In this document: in pieces, positions 7,517-16,400 of the stretch
Layout of the letters: every line of letters begins with the position of its first letter
Numbering within the stretch: the first letter of the stretch is position 1
Assembly (NCBI GenBank): GCA_934675685.1
Contig: CAKURL010000023.1
Coordinates: forward strand, 1-23,991
DNA length: 23,991 nt
Direction of reading: 5' to 3'
From: an uncultured Candidatus Melainabacteria bacterium
GTDB taxonomy: Bacteria; Cyanobacteriota; Vampirovibrionia; Gastranaerophilales; Gastranaerophilaceae
Translations under genes and position numbers: made by a program
The notes under the pieces: generated by a model
What the model saw: the letters and a program-made list of their open reading frames with translations, nothing else
The model's database searches: none
Told to the model about the DNA's origin: nothing

Positions 7517-8701
7517 TTAAGAATTAGACAACAATTCTTCTAAAGGATTTATCTCAAAGAAATTTGGGTAATTCTTAACATAATCATCAAGGTTAGAATA
7601 AAATGCTTCAAAATCAAGACTGGTTCTTTCTTTCAAAGGTGAAATCGGAACATTATAGCTGTGCGCAATGGAGCGCGTCAAAATGTTCGCCACAGAATCG
7701 CTTCCTTTTAGATATGGAGTTTCTTGGGCAATGAGCCATTGGATTTTAGCCATGGCGTCCACTATTTCTTTTCTTGTTGGGTTTTCTTTTGATTTTAAAT
7801 CGTTATAAATTTCTTTTACGATTTCGAGGTTTGATGGGTCTTTCAAAGTGACTCTCGGATAATCCACAAAAATGTTCCCATCACAATATCTTGATACGAT
7901 TGAGGTATTCGCTCTTTTCTTATATTCGCCTGCGTTTGGATAAAATTCGCCATTTTTTTGACAATCTGTTTTGGTTTTATATTTTTCATAATATTCACCC
8001 CCTCTTTTATCTGGGGTCATAATGAACCCAACGTTTGCAGGGACTGTTGCAGTTTTCTTTAAAATTCCATAAGACTCTTTGTCGTTTGAATAAAAAACGC
8101 CAAGACAAACTGTACTCAAAATTTCATCAAAACTTTTGTTGTGGCTCATCATATCAGAAGCAAGATAGGTCAAATTGACCATGTTGCGCGCCCAAAGCAA
8201 ATCTTTTTTATACTTTTTCATTCTAATAAAATAAGTCTCTAAAGGAAGCTCTTGTTTGCCGCCTAAGTCTTGTTCCAAGTGCGCGTCAAAGATATTTTTA
8301 TTCGTATCTAGGGCTCTATATACTTTTTTTTGAGAAGAAAGAAGCTCCTTATTATATAAAGACCTTTCAAAAGAAGTCCCAGAAACCCAAAAGCCAAGGT
8401 TTGGATAAGAGTAAGAAAAAGGAGAAATTCTATAGATACATTCGTCATTGTCTTTTTCAGGATTGGAAACTCCATAAGAATTTGCAGAATTATAAGAATT
8501 AGAAAAAGCCCCAGTTGCGATTGTTGAGACATCAAAAAAGTTATCAAGAGTGTTTTTTGCTTTTGTGTTTGTATTTATATTTGTGTCTTGGCTTGCGCCT
8601 TTATTACTATCTTTATTGTCACTACCATCAAACCCAAATAGGCCTTTGAATTTTATATTTGAATATTTTGGATAATAATTTGAATAAAAATTAACTTTCA
8701 T
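7517..8701 (-). CDS. Unrecognised protein, tandem paralogue A
   Basis: 394 aa. I do not recognise a named family. There is no signal peptide. The N-terminus is short and aromatic/Asn-rich (MKVNFYSNYYPKYSNIKFKG), followed by a low-complexity Asn/Lys/Ser/Asp region to about residue 60. The rest aligns by eye with the next gene upstream (8710-9651). Shared blocks are [TC]FYIRM or TYFIRM plus a Trp-Ala pair, a block reading G-G/R-x-EY-x-x-[RK]Y, a YP segment before an IxKEIYxDLK helix, then AKIQWxIAQETPYLKGSDS[VI]A, SLDFEAFY and VKNYPxxFEINP. The gene starts 9 nt after paralogue B, an operon arrangement. The C-terminal block is the most conserved and is probably the functional domain. Confidence 0.75.
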   Translation of the reverse strand: MKVNFYSNYYPKYSNIKFKGLFGFDGSDNKDSNKGASQDTNINTNTKAKNTLDNFFDVSTIATGAFSNSYNSANSYGVSNPEKDNDECIYRISPFSYSYPNLGFWVSGTSFERSLYNKELLSSQKKVYRALDTNKNIFDAHLEQDLGGKQELPLETYFIRMKKYKKDLLWARNMVNLTYLASDMMSHNKSFDEILSTVCLGVFYSNDKESYGILKKTATVPANVGFIMTPDKRGGEYYEKYKTKTDCQKNGEFYPNAGEYKKRANTSIVSRYCDGNIFVDYPRVTLKDPSNLEIVKEIYNDLKSKENPTRKEIVDAMAKIQWLIAQETPYLKGSDSVANILTRSIAHSYNVPISPLKERTSLDFEAFYSNLDDYVKNYPNFFEINPLEELLSNS

Positions 8702-8709
8702 ATCTATTT

Positions 8710-9651
8710 TTAACCTTGGCTTTCTATGGGATTAATTTCAAAATAACTAGGATAATTTTTGACATATTCATGTAAATGTTGGTAAAAAGCCTCAAAATCA
8801 AGGCTAATTCCAGCTTTTAAGGGGCTTATGGGCAAGTCATAAGAATACATAATCGCTTTTGTGATTAAGTTTGCAATCGAGTCGCTTCCTTTTAAATATG
8901 GGGTTTCTTGGGCAATGTACCATTGGATTTTGGCTACCGCTGCCATCACTTCTTCTTTTGAAGGGTTTTTCTTGGTTTTAAGCTCGTCATAAATTTCTTT
9001 TGCGATATTTAAATTTGAATTTGAAGTAGAATTCAAATAAGGATATTGAATTATATAAGCCCCAGTCATGTCAAAATGTGTGACCTCGACTGTATTTGTG
9101 TCAAAAGCGTGCTTGCCCAAGGCCACAGGGTAAAATGTGTCTTGTGTTCCTAATTTTTCTTCATATCTATGAACATATTCTTCCCCTCTTCCTTTTCTCA
9201 ACAAAGGAAAATAAGGAGCGGCAGAACCTTCTATGGACCTTCTTGCGCCATAGTTTAAATTGTGATTTATTTTTGAAACACTATTTTCTGCGATTTGCAA
9301 AATTATTGGAAAATCCACATCTTGCTTCATCAAACTAGAGAGTGTTTTTGTGGTTTCCACCATTTCTTGCGCCCATTTTTTATTTTTTTGATAAAAATTC
9401 ATTCTGATATAAAAACATTCCGGACTCAAGGTTCCATCAAACTTTTGAGGTTTATAGAACCTACTTGCGGAAGTTTTTAAGTCTTTAACATAGTAATTCA
9501 AAGGATAACTCGGCTTTATTTTTGATTTTTTAAAGCCTTTTGCTTCAGAAATCCTTGAATCCGGAGGGATTTTCAAATATCCTTCTTTGTTGTCGCTTTT
9601 TATGTTTCGGCTGAAAGAAATTTTTGTTGATGTTAATGCTTGAATATTCAT
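8710..9651 (-). CDS. Unrecognised protein, tandem paralogue B
   Basis: 313 aa, first gene of an apparent operon with paralogue A and the lipoprotein. No signal peptide; it begins MNIQALTSTKISFSRN. It lacks the low-complexity linker of paralogue A but keeps the same domain: CFYIRMNFYQKNKKWAQ (about 81), GRGEEYVHRYEEKL (about 158-171), IAKEIYDELK, AKIQWYIAQETPYLKGSDSI, then SLDFEAFY and YVKNYPSYFEINP at the end. The KGSDSxA turn between two helices may be an active or binding site because it is the best-kept string in both copies. No Shine-Dalgarno is visible before the ATG. Function unknown; co-transcription with a serpin-like lipoprotein hints at an envelope or host-interaction role, which is inference only. 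Confidence 0.75.
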   Translation of the reverse strand: MNIQALTSTKISFSRNIKSDNKEGYLKIPPDSRISEAKGFKKSKIKPSYPLNYYVKDLKTSASRFYKPQKFDGTLSPECFYIRMNFYQKNKKWAQEMVETTKTLSSLMKQDVDFPIILQIAENSVSKINHNLNYGARRSIEGSAAPYFPLLRKGRGEEYVHRYEEKLGTQDTFYPVALGKHAFDTNTVEVTHFDMTGAYIIQYPYLNSTSNSNLNIAKEIYDELKTKKNPSKEEVMAAVAKIQWYIAQETPYLKGSDSIANLITKAIMYSYDLPISPLKAGISLDFEAFYQHLHEYVKNYPSYFEINPIESQG

Positions 9652-9810
9652 AGTTGTATAAAAATTGTGAATAAAAAAATTTGCTTTGGAGATGTTTTGG
9701 GGAGTTTTGCTGAGTTATAAGGATTTATTATTTAAATTTACTTTTTTTCTTTAGCTTTAGTTTTTTCCAAGAGTAAAAAACATTAAATAAAATATATAAT
9801 CAAGCAACAC

Positions 9811-9896
9811 GTCATTCTGAAAAATTAGAAAAACAAGTGAAACGTAGTTTTTCAATTTGTTCAGAATCTCTAAAATATGGAGTGTGAGAATTCAAC
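9811..9896 (+). repeat. GTCATTCTGA hairpin repeat, copy 1
   Basis: It begins GTCATTCTGA (9811). ATTCTGAA (9814-9821) pairs with TTCAGAAT (9860-9867) and the inner arms GAAAAAC/GTTTTTC extend the stem. The following segment (CTCTAAAATATGGAGTG onward) matches, in inverted orientation, the same segment of copy 2 (10385-10505). The second terminal repeat is missing, so this is a partial copy. Confidence 0.7.
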
Positions 9897-9911
9897 ATTT
9901 TTTCGCACTTT

Positions 9912-9970
9912 GTTCACTTTCTCTTTTACCATTTCTCAGGCGCCGAAAAAATGCAAAAGAGAAAGTGAAC
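9912..9970. repeat. 16-bp perfect inverted repeat
   Basis: GTTCACTTTCTCTTTT (9912-9927) is repeated exactly in inverted orientation at 9955-9970 around a 27-nt loop. There is no T-tract after either arm, so it is not a standard terminator. It would form a stable hairpin in DNA or RNA. Confidence 0.75.
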
Positions 9971-10007
9971 CGAAAGAGAAAAATCTAAGGCTTTTACAAC
10001 ACCCCAC

Positions 10008-10150
10008 AATTAAAAAACAAATGTCTGAAGAAAAACAGTCAACCAAGCCAAAAAAGCTATCTCCCGAAGTACAAGCAAAGCAATCAATACAATAAGACGA
10101 GACGGCTTGCTCTCCGGTTTTTCTTTTCGTAGGCCATTTGTTTTTTAATT
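10008..10150. repeat. Inverted repeat with 111-nt spacer
   Basis: AATTAAAAAACAAATG (10008-10023) recurs exactly in inverted orientation at 10135-10150. The enclosed 111 nt contains a 24-codon open frame with no ribosome site. The arms are AT-rich, so chance contributes, but a 16-bp exact match this close is notable. Confidence 0.55.
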
Positions 10151-10230
10151 TTTATCTTTGAAAAGAAATTAAAGCTAAAAAATAATTAGATAATCAAAAA
10201 AGCTAAAATTCAAAAATAAACATCACAAAA

Positions 10231-10335
10231 GAGATGCGAAGCCAGAGCAAAGCGAGCTCGCGATGAGCGAGAGAGCTTGCGATTGATGGGCGACGTAGGA
10301 GCGCAGGCAAAGCCGAGCACCACAGGAGCAGAAGA
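10231..10335 (+). repeat. GC-rich repeat module in AT-rich DNA
   Basis: A locally GC-rich block with many GAGCGA/GCGAG strings. It contains GATGGGCGACGTAGGA and then CCACAGGAGCAGAAGAAAAA, boxes shared with the modules at 12757-12800, 22679-22715 and 22902-22936. The A-rich stretch just before it (about 10210-10245) matches 12518-12555 in inverted orientation, and the stretch just after it (AATGAACAAGTCC) matches the flank of copy 4 near 22885. Confidence 0.6.
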
Positions 10336-10384
10336 AAAATGAACAAGTCCAGATTGTTGAATAAATGAATTAACTCTGCAAACC

Positions 10385-10505
10385 GTCATTCTGAACTTGT
10401 TTCAGAATCTTAATTCAATGTTAAATTCTCGCATTCCATGTTTTAGAGATTCTGAACAGCTCAAAAAACTACGCATAGCTTGTTTTTTAGAGCTTTCAGA
10501 ATGAC
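10385..10505 (-). repeat. 121-bp MITE-like element, copy 2 (complete)
   Basis: The element is bounded by 11-bp inverted terminal repeats, GTCATTCTGAA at 10385 and TTCAGAATGAC ending at 10505. Inside are a short hairpin next to the left end (ATTCTGAA with TTCAGAAT) and a long hairpin forming the right half (ATTCTGAA...AAAAAAC/GTTTTTT...TTCAGAAT). Copy 3 has the same length and plan. There is no coding capacity, so mobility would need a transposase supplied elsewhere. Confidence 0.75.
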
Positions 10506-10594
10506 ATACTGTATAATTATATATTTTGTTCAATATTTTTTAATTTTTACCTTTGACAAAAAACCAAACCTGCAGAAAAAAAATAAGTTTATAC

Positions 10595-10607
10595 TATAAT
10601 ATAACCA
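10595..10607 (+). promoter_or_regulatory. -10 box placed for a leaderless transcript
   Basis: TATAAT (10595-10600) lies exactly 6 nt before the ATG at 10607 and no Shine-Dalgarno is present. No good -35 lies at 16-18 nt. This decides against the longer in-frame start at 10553, which would put the promoter inside the coding region. Confidence 0.5.
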
Positions 10608-11338
10608 TGAAAAACATTATTGCCTTTTGGGGTCACCCCAAAAAAGAACTAATCGCACAAACAAAAGCCGAATTCCCGAGCGCAACTTGGGTGGACTTAG
10701 ACATCGACTTTGGCTATCCTAAAATCGACATCGTTCCAGACGCATATTGCGTAATTATAAAAAACATTTTCAATAATGCATACTATCTAAAAGATAAAAT
10801 CATAAAAATCCTTGCTCCAACAGGAAAAGATAAATGCGACAGCGCGTTTTTTGTGGCTGAAATCTTAAAAAAAGAAGGTTTTGAGGTAGTGGAAAGCGTT
10901 TTTGAGGACAAATGCCCAGATATAAATTCTTTAATTCTTCCGATTTCAAAAAGTAACCTTCCTTTGAAAGAAAAAATTGAATTAATTACTAAAAACATAG
11001 TAGAGCAAAAAGATTACTCTTTTTTAGAACAAATGGAGCCAAAATTTGGCTTTTGGGGAGTGCCTCCAAATGATTTAAGTGTTTTAGACTTATTTCCAAA
11101 AGAAACAGAGGTCTTTGGCTGGTGCAGAGCTGTGGAAGCTGGGTTCCCAGGGGATTTTGAGCTCGAAAGCTTCGCCAAAAAAGACCTTCCTACCGTCTTT
11201 TTCACGCAATCTTTTTGCTCTAAAACAATGCTTGCAAAACATCTTGCAAATAAGTTTAATGGGTTGTATATTGATATTGATATAACACCCTCTAACAGCG
11301 CAAAAGCTAAGATAGAAGCATTTTTAAAGTTAAGATAA
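10607..11338 (+). CDS. Unrecognised cytoplasmic protein with internal duplication
   Basis: 243 aa from the ATG at 10607 (MKNIIAFWGHPKKEL). I do not recognise the family. No signal peptide or membrane segment is visible. The protein appears to be two related alpha/beta halves: FWGHPKKEL with a following FP near residue 8, and FWGVPPNDL with LFP near 148, each followed by beta-like stretches and ending in hydrophobic strands. It contains conserved-looking Trp and Cys (FGWCRAVEAG, FFTQSFCSKTML). The stop codon is 9 nt before the Fsr-like MFS gene, whose ribosome site overlaps the gap, so the two are co-transcribed. Possibly it modifies or senses the transporter substrate; this is guesswork. Confidence 0.75.
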   Translation: MKNIIAFWGHPKKELIAQTKAEFPSATWVDLDIDFGYPKIDIVPDAYCVIIKNIFNNAYYLKDKIIKILAPTGKDKCDSAFFVAEILKKEGFEVVESVFEDKCPDINSLILPISKSNLPLKEKIELITKNIVEQKDYSFLEQMEPKFGFWGVPPNDLSVLDLFPKETEVFGWCRAVEAGFPGDFELESFAKKDLPTVFFTQSFCSKTMLAKHLANKFNGLYIDIDITPSNSAKAKIEAFLKLR

Positions 11339-11347
11339 GGAAAAGAT

Positions 11348-12505
11348 ATGGATAACACAAAAAGAGCTCTTTTGGGTTTGAGTTTTGGGCATTTTGCGGT
11401 CGACTTATATGCGGCAGTCTTGGTGCCATTATATCCATATATCACAACAAAGCTTGGAATAAATCTAGCTCTTATAAGTTCTTTTATTGCTCTTGGGCAT
11501 TTGACTTCTTCTATGATGCAACCTTTATTTGGCTTTTTGGCAGATAAAATGCGCCATAGGGTCTTTATGGTCTGGGGACTTGTTATTTCCTCGATTTTTA
11601 TTCCTTTAACCATAAAAGCAAACTCTTCTTTGGTTTTTGTTTTGTTTTTGCTTTTAGGAATGCTTGGAAATGCGCTTTTTCACCCGCAAGTGAGCGCATT
11701 GATTAAAAAATTTAACGAAGACAATCCTAACCTATCTCGTGCGATGGGGATATTTTTAGGCATGGGCACAATTGGATATGCAATAGGGCCTTATATGTCC
11801 TCTTCTATTGTAAATTCCTTTGGGGAAGAATTTTTCCCTTATGTCGCTTTGTTTGGGATTTTGGCTTCTATTTTGATATATTTTCTTGTTCCAAAAATGC
11901 CAAAAAAAGAACATTATTCAAAAGCGAATTTCTTTTTCATCATGAAAGAAATTTTAAAAAACAAAGCTTGTATGTTTTTACTTGTTGTGTCTGTGATTAA
12001 ATCAGCGCTTAGCATTTCTTTTGGAACATATATTCCTTTCTTGCTTCAAAAACAAGGTTTTAGCCTTTCTGCGACAGGTCTTGTTGTGACTTTGTTTTTT
12101 GTTTCCGGAGGGTTGGCTACTATATTTTCTTCTAAAATCGAAAACAAATTGGGCGCAAATGGCGTTGTTGTGCTTTCTTTTTTGACAATTTTGCCTATAA
12201 CCTTGGCTTTTCTTGTGACTTTAAAATATTTTAAAGTGTTTTCGATAATGCTATTTATCTTGACAGGATTTTTCATTTTGCTTTCTGTGGGCGTTGTAAT
12301 GGCGCAAGCGCAAAACAAAATGCCAAAATACACAGGAGTGATAAGCGGGGTTATGCAAGGCTTTAGCTGGGGCTTGGGCGCACTCTTTTTAGCACCTTTA
12401 GGAATAATTGGGCAAAATTGGGGCGTGGATAAGATTTTGATTTTAATGGCAACAATTGCATTTTTAATGGGATTGTATACTTTGAAGAATAAGTGTTTGT
12501 CTTAG
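11348..12505 (+). CDS. Fosmidomycin-resistance-like MFS efflux transporter
   Basis: 385 aa with about 11-12 transmembrane segments. Ribosome site AAGGAAAAG. The N-terminal region LSFGHFAVDLYAAVLVPLYP and the loop SSMMQPLFGFLADK (an MFS A-motif variant, G-x-x-A-D) match the Fsr branch of the major facilitator superfamily, as does GNALFHPQVSAL in the fourth helix region. Fsr exports fosmidomycin and other compounds in some bacteria; many homologues have unknown substrates. It is the second gene of a two-gene operon with the 243-aa unknown. The 3' side enters repeats without a clear terminator. The family call is firm; the substrate is unknown. Confidence 0.87.
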   Translation: MDNTKRALLGLSFGHFAVDLYAAVLVPLYPYITTKLGINLALISSFIALGHLTSSMMQPLFGFLADKMRHRVFMVWGLVISSIFIPLTIKANSSLVFVLFLLLGMLGNALFHPQVSALIKKFNEDNPNLSRAMGIFLGMGTIGYAIGPYMSSSIVNSFGEEFFPYVALFGILASILIYFLVPKMPKKEHYSKANFFFIMKEILKNKACMFLLVVSVIKSALSISFGTYIPFLLQKQGFSLSATGLVVTLFFVSGGLATIFSSKIENKLGANGVVVLSFLTILPITLAFLVTLKYFKVFSIMLFILTGFFILLSVGVVMAQAQNKMPKYTGVISGVMQGFSWGLGALFLAPLGIIGQNWGVDKILILMATIAFLMGLYTLKNKCLS

Positions 12506-12592
12506 GTTTGCTTCCGGCTTCGCACACTTTTTGTGATATTTATTTTTGAATTTTTATTAAAAGCCGTGACAAATATGAAAATTCCGTAATCA

Positions 12593-12713
12593 GTCACCCT
12601 GAACTTGTTTCAGGGTCTTTATTCAGTGTTAAATACTCACATTGTATGTCTTAAAGATTCTGAACAAATTGAAAAACTACGCTTCGCTTGTTTTTCTAAT
12701 TTTTCAGAATGAC
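12593..12713 (+). repeat. 121-bp MITE-like element, copy 3 (complete)
   Basis: Same plan and the same 121-bp length as copy 2, in the same orientation. The left end is GTCACCCTGAA, with a matching change inside (TTTCAGGGT), so the small left hairpin is kept by compensatory changes. The right end is TTCAGAATGAC. Similarity extends a few bases beyond (GACRTACTG). It lies about 90 nt after the MFS stop codon. Confidence 0.75.
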
Positions 12714-12730
12714 GTACTGCTTTATTAATT

Positions 12731-12893
12731 GTAGGTCGGATTTACTAATCCGACGAGGGTTCCTGTGGAATTTTCTTCGAAAATTCCTACGTCGCCCATC
12801 TAGGGTCTACGTGCTTGCTGCCCGTTCATCACGGCCAGCAGCGCACTTCGCACAGCAAGCCTTCAACTGCGTTCGCCAAGCGCAGTCGCGCTA
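12731..12893 (-). repeat. GC-rich REP-like composite repeat next to rnpB
   Basis: A GC-rich block largely repeated in inverted orientation at 22590-22760. An exact 54-nt match joins 12804-12857 to 22622-22675. It contains a hairpin GTCGGATTTACTAATCCGAC (12735-12754), a GATGGGCGACGT box with a GGAATTTTC/GAAAATTCC hairpin (12757-12800), and a long imperfect hairpin around 12811-12850. The open frame at 12709-12894 is made of this repeat and has no coding character. It resembles bacterial REP/BIME elements. Confidence 0.7.
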
Positions 12894-12914
12894 AGGTTCA
12901 CTTGTTTCAGGCAT

Positions 12915-12936
12915 AAAAAACTGCCCAGATGGGCAG
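12915..12936 (-). terminator. rnpB terminator
   Basis: On the minus strand CTGCCC-ATCT-GGGCAG (12921-12936) is followed directly by TTTTTTATG. It immediately follows the P1 strand of RNase P RNA. Confidence 0.9.
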
Positions 12937-13310
12937 AAAGTCGAATATAAGCCGAGTTCTGTAATAAGCTAATCATCTATCTAGCGCGTTTTCTTATGCA
13001 AGTTTTCAAAAAGAAAAACGGAAATAGCACCTCTTGCAAATTCAAACTTGCAGCCTTTCGGGGTTTACCTAGCCTAATATTTCACAATATCAGCTGGTGA
13101 GCTCTTACCTCACCGTTGCACTTTTGCTGCGCTTGGCGTCGCCATCGTAGTGCTTTCGCACCGGCTTCGCAATTCCGCACAGTAACTTACTTTTCTGTGG
13201 CACTTTCCTCGCCCTCGCGGACACTTGGCTTTCCCAAGCAAAATGCTATTTTGGCTGCCCGGACTTTCCTCACGCACGAAAATTCGCACGCGCGATTAGC
13301 AACCGACTTT
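12937..13310 (-). ncRNA. rnpB: RNase P RNA (bacterial type A)
   Basis: Catalytic RNA of RNase P, which trims the 5' leaders of pre-tRNAs. On the minus strand the hallmark segments occur in order: the P1 5' strand AAAGTCG (13304-13310), GAGGAAAGTCCGGGC (13257-13271), GAGGTAAGAGCTCACC (13096-13111), AGGTAAACCCC (about 13062-13072), ACAGAACTCGGCTTA (12948-12962), and the pairing P1 3' strand CGACTTT (12937-12943). About 374 nt is normal for type A. The ends are set by P1 pairing and the adjacent terminator, so they may be off by a few bases. The open frame on the other strand (13116-13328) is not a gene. Confidence 0.95.
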
Positions 13311-13398
13311 TTTAACATTTTAGCATAAACACCAAAAATTCCCTTATTTCTCAAAAGAGTTAAAGAAACGTAACATATTAGCTAAATTGCGTACTTTT

Positions 13399-13413
13399 TT
13401 GTTATGATAACAA
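13399..13413 (+). promoter_or_regulatory. 15-bp palindrome upstream of the long coiled-coil gene
   Basis: TTGTTATGATAACAA is a perfect palindrome around a central G, 31 nt before the ATG at 13444. It overlaps a possible -10 (TATGAT), so a regulator bound here could block initiation. The AT-rich background makes chance possible. Confidence 0.4.
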
Positions 13414-13443
13414 TATTGGGGTTAGAAGGAAAAATATCGCAAA

Positions 13444-16400
13444 ATGGTAGATAATATTGAATTAAGACTAGACCAACTCACAGATGCCATCAAAGGTTTA
13501 TATGCCAAATCATCAACATCACAGGGAGAAATATATAGCGTTTTAACATCTTTGTCTCAAAGATATGAAAACTTGACAAATGTGTCGGGCGAAAAAATCG
13601 CAACGACCTTAGTAAACGAATTTAGAAAAACAATCGAGCTCAAATATGGGCAAACGAACCAATACATAAGAGATTTGGAAAATGCACTTAAAAGTTTCAT
13701 CGCGAACCATTCTTCGCAAAACCCAAAGCTTTCAGCCGACATCACGAAGCTCGTAAACGACATTTCAAACACTTATGCGAAATTAAATTCGCAAGAACTT
13801 GCTTTGCAAAAAATCTTTTCTACAGTTGAAACATTGAAAAACAACGATTCTTCTTTAGAAATCACAAAATTAAGCGACAATTTCTTGAATTTCGCGCGCG
13901 GCTTTGAAAATATCACAAATACATTGAACAAAAATTTTGCAGACTTTTTAACCCAAGTTAAACAACAAAGCTCAAAAGAAGAATTCGCAAAGATGAAAAA
14001 CGACCTTGATACAATCAACGGAAACGTGAATTCTGTCATCTCTGCAATTTCCATCATAGACAACAAATATAAAGATTTAACAGGCTTAATCAGCGTTGTT
14101 CAAAACAAAGAAAATGCTTTTCAAGAAGCTTTGGTTGAAGTGAGAAATTTAACAAATTCCATGAATTCAATCAAAGAAACAATCAATGTTTTAAACCCAA
14201 AACAAGACCTAGCGGCCTTTGGGGCGGAAATCAAACAAAACATTGAAAACATCAAATATGAAATCCAAAAAATCATAAACACAGCAGGAGACGCAGGCGT
14301 TCAAACGGAAGTCTATAACTTAACCACAAACGTAAACACCGTTTCAAACAACGTCCAAAACCTAAGCACTAGCGTAATCGGCACAAAAGACGAAGTCAGA
14401 AACCTAACTTCTACTGTTCAAAACTTAGGAAGCGAATTAAAAGACGTCCATAATTTAATCAACGACGAAATTTTATACAAATCGCACCAAAGACAAGCTG
14501 AATATGAAAAATATTTAAACAGCGCAAAAGAAGACATGCAAACGCTTTTAGCTGGGCTCACTCAATTCAAAAAAGACTTAAGCGCAATTAACGAAGGAAA
14601 TATCCAAATCCTTCAAGAGCCAATTGTAAAAGCCATGGACAAGCTCAAAAACCAAGATATCGGAAAAGAAATCAAAGAATTATCCGACAATTTAAGAGAT
14701 GTTGCGCTTGAAATTCAATCTTCAATTCAAAACATGCAAGCTAATTTAAACGACTTAAATAGCGTTTCAAGCATGCAAATTTTGACTCAAATGTCAGAGG
14801 CTTTGCCTTCTATTTCAGACAAACTAGAAATCTTTAGAACCCACGTTGTGGCTGAAAATTCGGCAAACTTAGGGGAAATCAGAAACACATTTTCTCAAGT
14901 CGTTCTTGATTTAAAAGAACATTTAAAAAACACCGTGGATAAAATCCAAGACGACACAAAAACAATCAATATCGAAACCCTAGACACCTTAAAGTTAGAC
15001 CTTCAAAGGCTTTCAGACCATTTGATTGACAGTGTTGAAAACATCAACGATAGAGTTCAAAAAGAATTCGTTAATTTCAAAGTAGATTTCCAAGAATTTT
15101 CAATTAAACACACAGACAACATCGAAAAAGTGTCTGATAAATTGTCGTCTTTAGAAGTCGAACTCGAAAACTTCAGCAACGACACAATAGACAAATTGAA
15201 CGCGACTTTGAATTCTTCAAATGCACACGCACAAGATGTCTTAAACGAAATCAAAAGCGACATTTTAGAAGGAATTTTAAATGTCGATAAATCCAATAAA
15301 ACTTCTATGACGCAGTTCGAAATGAAGCTGGATAAGCTTTTAGATAACTACATAGGGGCAGACTTAGATAACATCATAGAAAAGAAATCTTTAAGGGAAA
15401 CGGTTGTAGATATCGAAAACAAAATCGACAGAACCAACCTTCAACAAATCCATAACGCAAAAGAATTATTGGAAGAAATCCAAGCGACTACTTCAAACCT
15501 CGCTATGAAGATTTCAAACATCGAAGAAAGCAAAAACATGACTTCTTTGATGGGCGCGATTTCAAAGATTTCTGAAAAGCTTCAAGTAATCGAAGAAGAA
15601 AACGTCGAACTTTCAGACGAATTTCAAACTACAAAAGAACACATTGAACAAAAGCTCAAAGACAACGTTCAAAAGATTTCTGCACTCTTGGATAAACCCC
15701 AAGACAACACGAACTTAGAAAAACAAAATTCTAATATAGATAATCTTTCAGCTAAAGTTCAAGAATATCTTTCAAATTTCGAATACCTAAAAGGAAACAT
15801 TTCTCAAGAAATTAAAGAAAATTTAGCGAGCGAATTTTCAAAAATCGAAAATTCAATAAGAAGAATAAGAACGCTAGACGACAATTCAAACTATTCTTAT
15901 ACTTTAGAAGATGTGGAATCAGACCTTGCGAAGCTTCGTTTGTCTGTGGAAAAAAATGCGCAAAGCGCTCAAGACTACAAAACTCTTTTTGAAAAAGTAA
16001 TCGAGCTAAGAACTGTCGGGCTTGAAAGCGTGAAACTAAATAGAGACATCGAAACAGAACTCGGGCACTTGTCGGGCTGGTTTAAAGACGCAGTCGAAAA
16101 AATAAACGACTTGAACGAAAGGGTAGACGACATTCAAAAAAATTCTTTTGAAGACATCAGACTCCACCTTGTTCAAAGCGAAAAATCTAAAAACGCAGCA
16201 AACGAATTTAACCAAAAAGTCGAAAACGCGATGAAATATTTGATTAAATCTGCAAAAGATAGAGATATCAAAATCATTGATTTATCCAAAAAAGTTGAGC
16301 TTTTAATCCAAGCACAGAGCGAATCTTTTAACCCTGGGCAATTCATCGACATCTTCTATGAAAACGTTTCGCAAACAAAAATGCTCTCAAACAGAGTGGA

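Larger units (their letters stand above)
9652..10594. other. Gene-free repeat island between divergent operons
   Basis: About 0.94 kb with no credible gene. Open frames here (for example 9877-10095) have no ribosome site and are made of repeat sequence. The region holds a hairpin repeat (9811-9896), two long-armed inverted repeats (9912-9970 and 10008-10150), a GC-rich module (10231-10335) and a complete 121-bp element (10385-10505). It separates the minus-strand operon starting at 9651 from the plus-strand gene at 10607, so both promoters lie at its edges. Confidence 0.8.

Noticed and set aside
9877..10095. 72-codon open frame
   Set aside because: It is composed of inverted-repeat sequence, has no ribosome site and no protein-like composition.
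10553..10606. Earlier start for the 243-aa protein
   Set aside because: It would place the TATAAT box inside the gene and has no ribosome site.
13116..13328. Plus-strand open frame
   Set aside because: It is antisense to the well-conserved RNase P RNA.
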